This document shows positions 1 to 7,188 of a stretch of 41,507 nt of DNA, piece after piece. The stretch's first letter is position 1. Each line of letters opens with the position of its first letter. The notes below the pieces were generated by a model. It searched no databases, had not been told where the DNA came from, and saw only the letters and a program-made list of their open reading frames with translations. The translations under genes and the position numbers were made by a program. The stretch is from Oscillospiraceae bacterium (GTDB lineage Bacteria; Bacillota; Clostridia; Oscillospirales; Oscillospiraceae), in contig JAFSNA010000054.1 in assembly GCA_017447645.1 (NCBI GenBank), forward strand, positions 1-41,507, given 5' to 3'.

Positions 1-1379
1 AGACCTTCCAGGAGGGCGACTTCATCTCCATCGACGGCTCCACCGGCAGCATCTACGACGGCCTGATCCCCACGGTCGACGCCACCATCGCCGGCGAGTT
101 CGGCCGCATCATGGGCTGGGCCGACAAGTACCGCCGTCTCAAGGTCCGCACCAATGCCGACACCCCGCGCGACGCCGCCCGCGCCGTCGAGCTGGGCGCT
201 CAGGGCATCGGCCTGACCCGTACCGAGCACATGTTCTTCGAGGGCGACCGTATCGCCGCTTTCCGTGAGATGATCTGCTCCGACACGCTCGAGGAGCGCG
301 TCAAGGCGCTGGCCAAGCTCGAGCCGATGCAGCAGGGCGACTTTGAGGGCATCTACGAGGCGATGCAGGGCTATCCCGTCACCATCCGCTTCCTGGATCC
401 TCCTCTGCATGAGTTCGTCCCCACCGACGAGGCCGACATCAAGGCTCTCGCCGAGGCCCAGGGCAAGAGCGTCGAGGACATCAAGAACATCATCGCCGGC
501 CTGCACGAGTTCAACCCGATGATGGGTCACCGCGGCTGCCGCCTGGCCGTCACCTATCCGGAGATCGCCGAGATGCAGACCCGCGCCGTCATCAAGGCCG
601 CGCTGGCTGTCCAGGCCCGTCACCCCGAGTGGAACATGGTCCCCGAGATCATGATCCCGCTGGTGGGCGAGGTCAAGGAACTCAAGTTCGTCAAGGACGT
701 CGTCGTCAAGGCCGCCGACGCGCTCATCGCCGAGGCCGGCTCCGACATGAAGTATCTTGTCGGCACGATGATCGAGATCCCGCGCGCCGCGCTTACCGCC
801 GACGACATTGCCAAGGAGGCCGAGTTCTTCTCCTTCGGCACCAACGACCTCACGCAGATGACCTTCGGCTTCAGCCGTGACGACGCCGGCAAGTTCCTCG
901 GCTCGTACTACGACAACAAGATCTACGAGAGCGATCCCTTCGCCCGTCTCGACCAGGTCGGCGTGGGCAAGCTGGTCGCCATGGCCTGCAAGCTCGGCCG
1001 CGCCACGCGCCCCGACCTGCACCTCGGCATCTGCGGCGAGCACGGCGGCGATCCCTCGTCCGTCGAGTTCTGCCACAAGGTCGGTCTCGACTACGTCTCC
1101 TGCAGCCCCTTCCGCGTTCCCATCGCCCGCCTCGCCGCCGCTCAGGCCGCAATCAAGGACATCAAGAGCGCCGAAGAGAAGAAGGCCGCCGCGAAGGCCG
1201 AGCTCGAGGATAAGGTCGCTGCCGCGAAGGCGGCGCTGAAGGAAGCCACCGATAAGCTCACATCCGCCGCCGTCGACGCCACCGACGACCTCCGCGACTT
1301 TGTCTCCGCTGGACTCAAGAGCCTGAAGGCCGGCTGGGAAGAGGTCAAAAAGACCTTTGACGAGGAGCAGAACAAGTAA
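1..1379 (+). CDS. ppdK: Pyruvate, phosphate dikinase, C-terminal part (5' end outside window)
   Basis: The frame is open from the first bases (first full codon at position 3), so this is the 3' end of a longer gene; 458 codons are visible. The enzyme interconverts pyruvate, ATP and phosphate with PEP, AMP and PPi in the cytosol, a key step of PPi-linked glycolysis in many anaerobes. The visible part is the PEP/pyruvate TIM-barrel domain. The catalytic Cys lies in CGEHGG (codon at 1032-1034), followed by the family block ending SCSPFRVPIARLAAAQA. Family members normally end about 40-45 residues after the Cys. This one continues for about 114 residues, adding an Ala/Lys/Glu-rich, probably helical tail (about 1164-1376). 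Stop TAA at 1377, followed by a strong terminator. Codon use is strongly biased to C-ending codons, as in highly expressed genes. The identification is firm; the role of the tail is unknown. Confidence 0.97.
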   Translation, partial: TFQEGDFISIDGSTGSIYDGLIPTVDATIAGEFGRIMGWADKYRRLKVRTNADTPRDAARAVELGAQGIGLTRTEHMFFEGDRIAAFREMICSDTLEERVKALAKLEPMQQGDFEGIYEAMQGYPVTIRFLDPPLHEFVPTDEADIKALAEAQGKSVEDIKNIIAGLHEFNPMMGHRGCRLAVTYPEIAEMQTRAVIKAALAVQARHPEWNMVPEIMIPLVGEVKELKFVKDVVVKAADALIAEAGSDMKYLVGTMIEIPRAALTADDIAKEAEFFSFGTNDLTQMTFGFSRDDAGKFLGSYYDNKIYESDPFARLDQVGVGKLVAMACKLGRATRPDLHLGICGEHGGDPSSVEFCHKVGLDYVSCSPFRVPIARLAAAQAAIKDIKSAEEKKAAAKAELEDKVAAAKAALKEATDKLTSAAVDATDDLRDFVSAGLKSLKAGWEEVKKTFDEEQNK

Positions 1380-1406
1380 GCGAAGCTCCGAAAAAACAAT
1401 GAAAAA

Positions 1407-1447
1407 AACCCCTCCGCTGCGCATGAACAGCGGAGGGGTTTTCTTTT
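1407..1447. terminator. Bidirectional intrinsic terminator between ppdK and the E2-like gene
   Basis: A 13-bp perfect stem (1407-1419 with 1428-1440) and an 8-nt loop. A T-rich run follows on the plus strand (1439-1448). An A-run precedes it (1402-1408), which gives a U-tract for the minus-strand transcript. It serves the convergent genes on both sides. Confidence 0.93.
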
Positions 1448-1462
1448 TCCGGAAGCAAGGCT

Positions 1463-2356
1463 TCACTTTTTTTCGACCTTGGGCTCGTGATATGTGAGAT
1501 CGCCGTCGAAGCGCAGCGTCTCCGGCGGGAGCTCCAGCAGCTCGGGATGGTCGAGACAGCGGCGCATGTCGTTGAAGAAGCGGGCATAATGCGCGCCGGA
1601 GCAGACGCGCTCGTCGGCCGTGATGCCGACGGGCAGATAGCGCTTCATGCGCACGCGGTCGGATTCGACCTCGGCGACCTTTTCCGTCGTCCCCATGCCG
1701 AAGAAAAGCCCGACGTTGCCCCAGTTGTACAGGTGATGGTTCACGTCGTGCAGGCCGATCGAGGCCGTGTTCGTGATATACATGCCCACATAGAAGGGCA
1801 GCTCGTCCATCAGCACGCCCGGGGCGAGGCCGTAGCGGTCCAGAAAGCGCACAAGGCCGACCACCACGGTGGCCAGTCCCGGCACGGCAAAGAGGAAGCG
1901 CAGCAGCTTTTCGGTAAAGCCCGCCTCGCCCGTCTCGCCGCGGGCGGCGGCCACGGCGGCGGCCATGCGGTCGCGCACGTCGTAGACCGTGTCGGAGAGG
2001 TCGAACTTGATCTTCACGACCGCCTCGCCCTTGTCGGCGTCCGAAGGGTCCTTGAGGATCGTAAAGGCCGCCGAGCAGTTGTTGCGCGCGAAGAGCTGCT
2101 TGTTCATAATGAAGCGGTTGACCTCCGGGTGCGCGCTGACCGCGCGCACGTAGGCCGCGACGATGATCTGCATGTAGGTAAGCTGCTCGCCCTTCTCGGC
2201 TTTCTGCCGACGGATATAGCGGGAGAGCCTGTCCATATCGATCCGGTGCTTTAAGAACACCTGCGCGTCGCAGCGCATCGGCATGACATAGGGCGTGATC
2301 TGCATGACGGGGTCGATCCCCTTGACGCGGCGCCCGTCGGGACGTCTTCCGAACAT
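1463..2356 (-). CDS. Stand-alone E2 (2-oxoacid dehydrogenase acyltransferase)-like protein, active site degenerate
   Basis: 297 residues that read as the CoA-dependent acyltransferase (E2/CAT) fold without lipoyl or subunit-binding domains. Real E2 enzymes have a DHRxxDG signature near the C-terminus. Here the equivalent segment, about residues 248-254, reads DERVCSG, so the catalytic His is Glu and the Asp of DG is Ser. A hydrophobic stretch at about residues 148-170 (LLRFLFAVPGLATVVVGLV) may be buried or membrane-associated. Similar free-standing E2-like proteins with DER in place of DHR occur in Clostridia and have no firm function, so acyl transfer should not be assumed. The ATG start has an AGGAGG ribosome site (2363-2368) six bases upstream. 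The gene is monocistronic, between its own promoter and the terminator shared with ppdK. Confidence 0.75.
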   Translation of the reverse strand: MFGRRPDGRRVKGIDPVMQITPYVMPMRCDAQVFLKHRIDMDRLSRYIRRQKAEKGEQLTYMQIIVAAYVRAVSAHPEVNRFIMNKQLFARNNCSAAFTILKDPSDADKGEAVVKIKFDLSDTVYDVRDRMAAAVAAARGETGEAGFTEKLLRFLFAVPGLATVVVGLVRFLDRYGLAPGVLMDELPFYVGMYITNTASIGLHDVNHHLYNWGNVGLFFGMGTTEKVAEVESDRVRMKRYLPVGITADERVCSGAHYARFFNDMRRCLDHPELLELPPETLRFDGDLTYHEPKVEKK

Positions 2357-2377
2357 AAGAAACCTCCTGAACGCTTC

Positions 2378-2426
2378 AAATAATTGAATTATTTAATATT
2401 ATAACATGCTTCTCATGCCGACGCAA
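2378..2426 (-). promoter_or_regulatory. Promoter and 17-bp palindromic operator candidate of the E2-like gene
   Basis: Reading the minus strand: -35 TTGCGT (2421-2426), a 17-bp spacer, -10 TATAAT (2398-2403). Transcription should start near 2391, inside a perfect 8+1+8 palindrome AAATAATTGAATTATTT (2378-2394). A palindrome over the start site is a typical repressor position. The regulator is not identified. Confidence 0.7.
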
Positions 2427-2430
2427 CGGG

Positions 2431-2465
2431 AAAAAACACGCCCGGAGCGTTTTGCGCTCCGGGCG
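2431..2465 (-). terminator. Intrinsic terminator of the permuted solute-binding protein gene
   Basis: An 11-bp GC-rich perfect stem (2439-2449 with 2455-2465), a TTTTG loop, and a T-run on the minus strand from the A-run at 2431-2436. It begins about 20 bases after the stop codon, which shows that the unusual C-terminus of the upstream protein is a true gene end. Confidence 0.93.
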
Positions 2466-2484
2466 TATACAGAGTTTGACGGGA

Positions 2485-3282
2485 TCAATGAGAATTGTAA
2501 TAGGCGATGGCGGTGCTGTCTGTCAGGATCAGGTCGCACTTGCCCGAGTAGAGATAGCTGAAGCACTCGGTCGTGCCGCCGGCGAGACGCGTGATCTGCC
2601 CGAGCCGGTTGGCGACCTTGCCCGCGCTCTGCAGCGCGTCCATGGCCTCCTGCGTGGTGGGCATGGCCATATTCCGCCCGTTGAGCTGCAGCGTGTTCCA
2701 GATATTCGAGCCGTCGCGCGAGGCGATCACGATGTCGTTTTTGACATAAGGACCGTAGATCGTGTAGCTGTTATTGTCGATCTCCTTCTGCGGCAGCGCG
2801 AGCCCGCCCCAGGCACAGTCGATGTTGCCGGAATACAGTTCGATATAGACCTTGTCCTTCTCCACGACCTGCACCTTCAGCGTCCAGCCCAGCTTCTGGC
2901 AGACCTTGGTGGCGAGCTCCACGTCAAAGCCCCAGTAGTTGCCGCCCTCGCCGTAGGCGAAGGGGAAGGAGTTTTCGTCCACGCCGATGATGAACTCGCG
3001 CGGCTCGGGCGCCTGGTATTCGCTGAGCGCGTCGGCATCCTTGCCGAAGCTTACCATGTTCGAGCCCAGCCACTTGTGCGCCAGCTCTGCCACGGTGCCC
3101 TCGGCGTTGAGCTCCTCGATCGCGCCGACGACGTAATAGTACAGGCTGTCTCCGTTGCGGAAGGCCATGGAGTATTCCTGCTCGGCGAGCGTCATCACGG
3201 GGTTGACACCGTATGAAATTTTCCCGCATCCCGCGAGCGCGAGGCAGAGCGCGAGCAGCAGACAGATCAGTTTTTTTCTCAT
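2485..3282 (-). CDS. Family 3 solute-binding lipoprotein with circularly permuted domain order
   Basis: 265 residues from ATG 3282. That start is preferred over TTG 3291 because GGTGA sits nine bases before the ATG but directly abuts the TTG. A lipoprotein signal peptide ends in LALAGC (Cys19). Residues about 34-73 (AEQEYSMAFRNGD to ELAHKWLG) match the C-terminal end of amino-acid binding proteins of SBP family 3. The normal family N-terminus comes only afterwards, at about residue 96 (FIIGVDENSFPFAY, then GFDVELA, SGNIDCAWGG). The protein then stops at ILTDSTAIAYYNSH, exactly where the moved C-terminal segment would otherwise follow. The simplest reading is a circular permutation that still holds one complete fold. 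It follows the M18 peptidase gene by 47 bases on the same strand, with no permease or ATPase nearby. Ligand unknown; amino acid or peptide sensing or uptake is plausible. Confidence 0.85.
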   Translation of the reverse strand: MRKKLICLLLALCLALAGCGKISYGVNPVMTLAEQEYSMAFRNGDSLYYYVVGAIEELNAEGTVAELAHKWLGSNMVSFGKDADALSEYQAPEPREFIIGVDENSFPFAYGEGGNYWGFDVELATKVCQKLGWTLKVQVVEKDKVYIELYSGNIDCAWGGLALPQKEIDNNSYTIYGPYVKNDIVIASRDGSNIWNTLQLNGRNMAMPTTQEAMDALQSAGKVANRLGQITRLAGGTTECFSYLYSGKCDLILTDSTAIAYYNSH

Positions 3283-3329
3283 AGCTTTCAATCACCGTTC
3301 GGGTTTTGTTTTCCGAAGGGGCATTCTGC

Positions 3330-4622
3330 TCAGAGCGAGATGCCCTCCGGCGTTTTGCGGAGGCTGCGCGAATAGTATTCCTTCATCGCGCGCACCAGGT
3401 ATTCGGTATCCTTCGCGCCGGCCGTCTCATAGCAGGAGTGCATCGCCAGCTGAGCCAGGCCGATGTCCACGCACTCGAGCGAGAGATGCGTCAGGCTGAT
3501 GTTGCCCAGCGTCGAGCCGCCCGGCTTGTCCGCGCGGTTGGAATAGCGCTGCACCGGCACTCCCGCCGCGCGGCAGATCTCGGAAAAGACGGCGGCAGAG
3601 ACGCTGTCGGTCGTGTAGCGGGCGTTGGCGTTGTATTTGAGCACGACGCCGCCGTTCGGGACGGGCCGCTCGCTGCGGTCGGCATGCTCGCCGTGGTTCG
3701 GATGGACGGCGTGGGCGTTGTCCGCCGAGACCATGAAGCCGTTCGCGGCGCAGCGGAGATACTCGCTCTCGTCCATGCCCAGCGCGGCGCAGACGCGGCG
3801 CAGCACGTCGGTGAGAAAGCTCGAATCCGCGCCCTGCTTGCTGGAACTGCCGACCTCTTCGTTGTCGAAAACGCACAGCGCCGCGAGGCAAGCGGACTTC
3901 CCGGCCTGCAGAAATCCCTCCAGACAGCCGAACACGCACTGCAGATCGTCGAGCCGCGGCGAGGAGACGAACTCGTTCTCCGCGCCCCAGACCGTGCCGG
4001 GCGTGCAGGGGTAGAGGAACAGGTCCTTCGAGAGGATGTCCTCCGCTTTCACGCCGAGCGCCTCCGCGACGAGCGCGTCGGGGCCCTTCGCGCCGGCGAG
4101 AGAAAAGAGCGCCGGCATATCGACGTGCGCATCGTAGCTTTTGCCCTCATTCGCGCTGCGGTCCATATGGATCGCGAGATTGGGGATCAGCGCGACGGGA
4201 CGGGAGAGGTCGACAAGGCGGGAGACGATGCGTCCTCCCTCGCGCAGCGTGACGCGTCCGGCCAGCGACAGCGGCCGGTCCAGCCACGGGGCGCAGAGCA
4301 TCCCGCCGTATTTTTCCACGCTCAGCTTCACATAGCCGTCGGATTGGATAACGGAGCTTTCCTTGAGCTTGAAGCAGGGCGAATCGCTGTGCGCTGCGGC
4401 GAGCAGAAATCCGGTCGGCCGCTCCTCCGGTACGCGAAAAGCGATCAGGGACGAGCCGTTGCGGCGCACAAAAGCTTTCGCGCCGGGCGCGAGCGGCCAG
4501 TCCTCCGTTTCGAAGAGCTCGGCATAGCCGGCCTCCGCAAGGGCCTTCGCCGTGTTGTCCACGGCGTGGAAAGCGGTGGGGGAGCGGGAGATGAACGAAA
4601 GAAGCTTTTCGTTGAGATCCAT
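3330..4622 (-). CDS. M18 family (aspartyl-type) metallo-aminopeptidase
   Basis: 430 residues, the usual length for M18 di-zinc aminopeptidases, which remove N-terminal (often acidic) residues from peptides in the cytosol as large oligomers. Visible metal and catalytic motifs are AAHSDSP (His78), FDNEEVGS (about residues 252-259), SADNAHA (about 300) and a late His in LAMHSCYETAG (about 395). It is probably transcribed together with the downstream solute-binding lipoprotein. The ATG start has a weak ribosome site (GAGG about ten bases upstream). It is divergent from pepF, another peptidase, so the locus looks geared to peptide use. Identification at family level is firm; the exact residue preference is not readable. 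Confidence 0.93.
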   Translation of the reverse strand: MDLNEKLLSFISRSPTAFHAVDNTAKALAEAGYAELFETEDWPLAPGAKAFVRRNGSSLIAFRVPEERPTGFLLAAAHSDSPCFKLKESSVIQSDGYVKLSVEKYGGMLCAPWLDRPLSLAGRVTLREGGRIVSRLVDLSRPVALIPNLAIHMDRSANEGKSYDAHVDMPALFSLAGAKGPDALVAEALGVKAEDILSKDLFLYPCTPGTVWGAENEFVSSPRLDDLQCVFGCLEGFLQAGKSACLAALCVFDNEEVGSSSKQGADSSFLTDVLRRVCAALGMDESEYLRCAANGFMVSADNAHAVHPNHGEHADRSERPVPNGGVVLKYNANARYTTDSVSAAVFSEICRAAGVPVQRYSNRADKPGGSTLGNISLTHLSLECVDIGLAQLAMHSCYETAGAKDTEYLVRAMKEYYSRSLRKTPEGISL

Positions 4623-4655
4623 CGTCAGAGCCTCGATTTCTGTTTGGTATCATGC

Positions 4656-4682
4656 AGTATATCATATTTCCCGCGCTTTGAA
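4656..4682 (-). promoter_or_regulatory. Candidate promoter of the M18 peptidase gene
   Basis: On the minus strand there is an extended -10, TGATATACT (hexamer 4656-4661), with a possible -35 TTCAAA (4677-4682) at a short 15-bp spacing. It partly overlaps the divergent pepF promoter region. Confidence 0.5.
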
Positions 4683-4691
4683 CACCACCGA

Positions 4692-4720
4692 TTGAAAATC
4701 TTCACGAATTGTTGTAAAAT
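4692..4720 (+). promoter_or_regulatory. Promoter of pepF
   Basis: -35 TTGAAA (4692-4697), a 17-bp spacer, -10 TAAAAT (4715-4720). The start codon follows at 4755, with GAGG (4744-4747) as ribosome site. Confidence 0.75.
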
Positions 4721-4754
4721 ACTGTCCGGAAAAACAGGAAAGAGAGGAAAAAAC

Positions 4755-6443
4755 ATGAAAGTATCCGCCCTGCCCTACAAGCGCGTAACGATCGAGGAGG
4801 CCTCCTCCGTGATGGAGGACGTGATCTGCCGCGTGAAGGAAGCCGACAGCGTGGAAGCCGTCCTCGCCGCGCGCGAGGAGTATCTGAAGATGCTCCGGGA
4901 CTTCATGACCGCCGGGAGCCTGGCCTATATGCGCTATTCCATCAACACGGTGGACGAGTTCTATGTCGCGGAAAAGGACTATTATGACGAGGTCGGCCCG
5001 CGCTTTGACAACTACACGGTCGCCTTCGCCTCCGCGCTGCTCGATTCTCCCTTCCGCGCGGAGCTGGAAAAGGCGCTCTCGCCCGTGCTCTTCCGCAAGC
5101 TGGAGGTCGCCCGCAAGTCGATGAGCGAGGAGATCATCCCCGACATGGTCGAGGAGAACAAGCTCATCAGCGAGTATTCGCAGCTCATGGCCGGCATGGA
5201 GTTCGAGTTCCGCGGCGAGAAGATGCCGCGATCCGTGCTTGCGGGCTATTTCAAGGACGACGACCGCGCCACGCGCCGCGAGGCCTACGAGGTGCTCGGC
5301 AGAACGCTCGAGCGGTATAAGACCGAGCTGGACCGTCTCTTCGACGAGCTGGTGCATGTGCGCGACCGCATGGCGAAGAAGATGGGCTATAAAAACTTCG
5401 TCGAGCTGGGCTATTACCGCATGGGCCGTCTCTGCTACGACGAGAAGATGGTCGCCGCCTTCCGCGAAAACATCCTGCGCGACGTCGTGCCCGTCGTCTC
5501 CCGCCTGAGAACGGAGAACGCCAAACGGCTCGGTATCGGCGACTACATGTTCTACGACGACGGCGTCATCATTCCGGGCGGCGATCCGCGCCCGGTCGGC
5601 GGCAAGGAGAACATCTTCGCCTCCGCCAGAGAGATGTACCACGCCATGAGCCCGGAAAGCGCGGCCTTCATCGACATGATGCTGGAAAACGAAGCCTTCG
5701 ACGTCGACAGCCGCAAAAACAAGTGGGGCGGCGGCTACTGCACGGATTTCCCGGCCTTTAATCAGCCCTTCATTCTGGCCAATTTCAACGGTACGGCGGG
5801 CGACGTCGACGTCGTCACGCACGAGGCCGGCCACGCCCTCAACGCTTACCTGATCGCGGACAACCGCTTCGCGCTCGAGCTGCAGTGCGGCGGCATGGAG
5901 ACGGCCGAGACCCATTCGATGTCGATGGAGTTCTTCGCCTGGCCCTACATGGACAGGTTCTTCGGCGCGGACGCGGATAAGTACCGCTACATGCACGCGC
6001 TCGAGAGCTTCTCCTTCCTGCCTTACGGCACGATCGTCGATTATTTCCAGCATCTTGTCTACGAGAACCCCGACATGACGCCCGACGAGCGCGACGCGCT
6101 GTGGTTGCAGCTGGAAGGAAAGTTCCGTCCGCACATCTCCTTCGAGGGCATGCCGTATCTGGAAAAGGGCACGCGCTGGCAGTATCAGATGCACATTTAC
6201 GAGAGCCCCTTCTACTATATCGACTATGTCCTCGCGCAGACCGCGGCTTTCAACTTCCTGCTCGCCTCGCGCAGGGACTACGACGACGCCTTCGCACGGT
6301 ATCTCCGTCTGTCGAAGCAGGGCGGCGAAAAGGTGTGGACCGATCTGCTGGAGGAGGCCGGCTTCACGCCGCCCTTCGTCCCCGGCGCGCTCAGGACGCT
6401 CGCCGGCGAGGTCGAAGACCTGCTGGAGGAGATCCGGGTCTGA
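4755..6443 (+). CDS. pepF: Oligoendopeptidase F-type M3 zinc metallopeptidase
   Basis: 562 residues from ATG 4755, chosen for its GAGG site seven bases upstream and the promoter just before it. The frame stays open upstream only as a shadow of the opposite-strand peptidase gene. M3 peptidases cut short peptides (about 5-20 residues) in the cytosol. The zinc site HEAGH is at residues 356-360, and the likely third ligand is Glu385 in GMETAETHSM, 25 residues later as in the family. The C-terminal helical part contains the conserved YIDYVLAQTAAF segment. The short, single-domain length fits the Clostridia M3 subgroup. Monocistronic, ending in a bidirectional terminator. Confidence 0.93.
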   Translation: MKVSALPYKRVTIEEASSVMEDVICRVKEADSVEAVLAAREEYLKMLRDFMTAGSLAYMRYSINTVDEFYVAEKDYYDEVGPRFDNYTVAFASALLDSPFRAELEKALSPVLFRKLEVARKSMSEEIIPDMVEENKLISEYSQLMAGMEFEFRGEKMPRSVLAGYFKDDDRATRREAYEVLGRTLERYKTELDRLFDELVHVRDRMAKKMGYKNFVELGYYRMGRLCYDEKMVAAFRENILRDVVPVVSRLRTENAKRLGIGDYMFYDDGVIIPGGDPRPVGGKENIFASAREMYHAMSPESAAFIDMMLENEAFDVDSRKNKWGGGYCTDFPAFNQPFILANFNGTAGDVDVVTHEAGHALNAYLIADNRFALELQCGGMETAETHSMSMEFFAWPYMDRFFGADADKYRYMHALESFSFLPYGTIVDYFQHLVYENPDMTPDERDALWLQLEGKFRPHISFEGMPYLEKGTRWQYQMHIYESPFYYIDYVLAQTAAFNFLLASRRDYDDAFARYLRLSKQGGEKVWTDLLEEAGFTPPFVPGALRTLAGEVEDLLEEIRV

Positions 6444-6460
6444 GCGCCGATAAAAAAAGA

Positions 6461-6494
6461 AAAGCGGCTGAAGGTTTTCCTTCAGCCGCTTTTT
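6461..6494. terminator. Bidirectional intrinsic terminator between pepF and cat
   Basis: A 14-bp perfect stem (6461-6474 with 6479-6492) with a TTTT loop. T-run on the plus strand (6490-6494) and A-run before the stem (6452-6463), so it works for both converging genes. Confidence 0.93.
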
Positions 6495-6501
6495 CCTGTA
6501 T

Positions 6502-7122
6502 TCACAGCGCCGCGATCCGTTCTTCGAGCCGCCGGGCAAAGGCGCCGATGTCCGCGCCGTCGACGAAGCGATGATTGACCTCCACCGACATCCCCAGCGT
6601 CTTCCGCCCGTTCTCCTCGGTATATCTTCCCCAGGCGATGCGCGGGATCGCGTCGTCCGGGTCGAGATCGCGCTCGTTCGTCAGAGCGCTCAGATCCAGC
6701 CAGGGCAGCGCGGAGAGATAGACGAGATCCCCGCTCTCGGCGGAAAAGTCGATAAAGCCGCTCTGCGCGCGGCTCTTCTCCGCGGCCGCGGCGCAGAACT
6801 CCTCGACGGTGCCGGCGCAGGGCATGGTCACGATGTGGAAGTATTTCGCGCCCGCATGCATATCGGTGAAGCTCGGCTCGCGCCTGTCGAGCAGAAAGAC
6901 CCCGCCGTCACGGATCGTGTAGAGAAAGGCCTCGGTCCCGTTGACGGCCTGCGTCACGAGCCAGATCATCGTGTAATGGAACGAAAGCCCCCGCGCCTTG
7001 CAAAAGCGGTATACCTCCGTCACGTCCAGACGAAAGGTCACGGCGTAAAAGGGGTGGGACAGGGGAGAGAAAAAGTCGAAGATCTCCCGGCGCTCCCAAT
7101 GCTCACGGTCGATTTTCCTCAC
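6502..7122 (-). CDS. CatA-like (chloramphenicol acetyltransferase family) O-acetyltransferase
   Basis: 206 residues, close to the 210-220 of type A CATs, which act as trimers and move acetyl from acetyl-CoA to a hydroxyl group. The catalytic HxxxDG is intact: His184 in NHRFVDG, with Asp188. The N-terminal FxxRxxIFDFF and LSFHYTMIWLVTQAVN segments fit the family. The start is GTG 7122 with AAGGAGG seven bases upstream. Many Clostridia carry chromosomal CatA-like genes that give no chloramphenicol resistance, so resistance is not implied. It follows the GH25 gene by 66 bases on the same strand and may be co-transcribed with it. Confidence 0.85.
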   Translation of the reverse strand: MRKIDREHWERREIFDFFSPLSHPFYAVTFRLDVTEVYRFCKARGLSFHYTMIWLVTQAVNGTEAFLYTIRDGGVFLLDRREPSFTDMHAGAKYFHIVTMPCAGTVEEFCAAAAEKSRAQSGFIDFSAESGDLVYLSALPWLDLSALTNERDLDPDDAIPRIAWGRYTEENGRKTLGMSVEVNHRFVDGADIGAFARRLEERIAAL

Positions 7123-7158
7123 GCTCGGGCCTCCTTTTCAAACGGATCGAAAGCAAGA

Positions 7159-7173
7159 GCGGCCGCCGGCCGC
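7159..7173 (-). terminator. Short GC hairpin after the GH25 stop, weak terminator or processing stem
   Basis: A perfect 6-bp stem GCGGCC/GGCCGC with a 3-nt loop between the GH25 gene and cat. Only a broken T-run (TCTTGCTTT) follows on the minus strand, so partial read-through into cat is likely. Confidence 0.35.
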
Positions 7174-7188
7174 CCTTGACGATAAGGA

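Noticed and set aside
2485..3282. Truncated or frameshifted solute-binding pseudogene
   Set aside because: One complete set of fold segments is present in a different order, with intact signal peptide, ribosome site and terminator.
3306..4754. Open frame upstream of pepF that would make a 1045-residue protein
   Set aside because: It is antisense to the M18 peptidase. A promoter and ribosome site lie directly before ATG 4755, and the upstream part has no homology to M3 peptidases.
4662..6539. 625-residue frame antisense to pepF
   Set aside because: Shadow frame of a clear M3 peptidase gene; no domain seen.
6502..7122. Acquired chloramphenicol resistance gene
   Set aside because: Codon use and GC match the neighbours, no mobile element is near, and chromosomal CatA-like genes are common in Clostridia.
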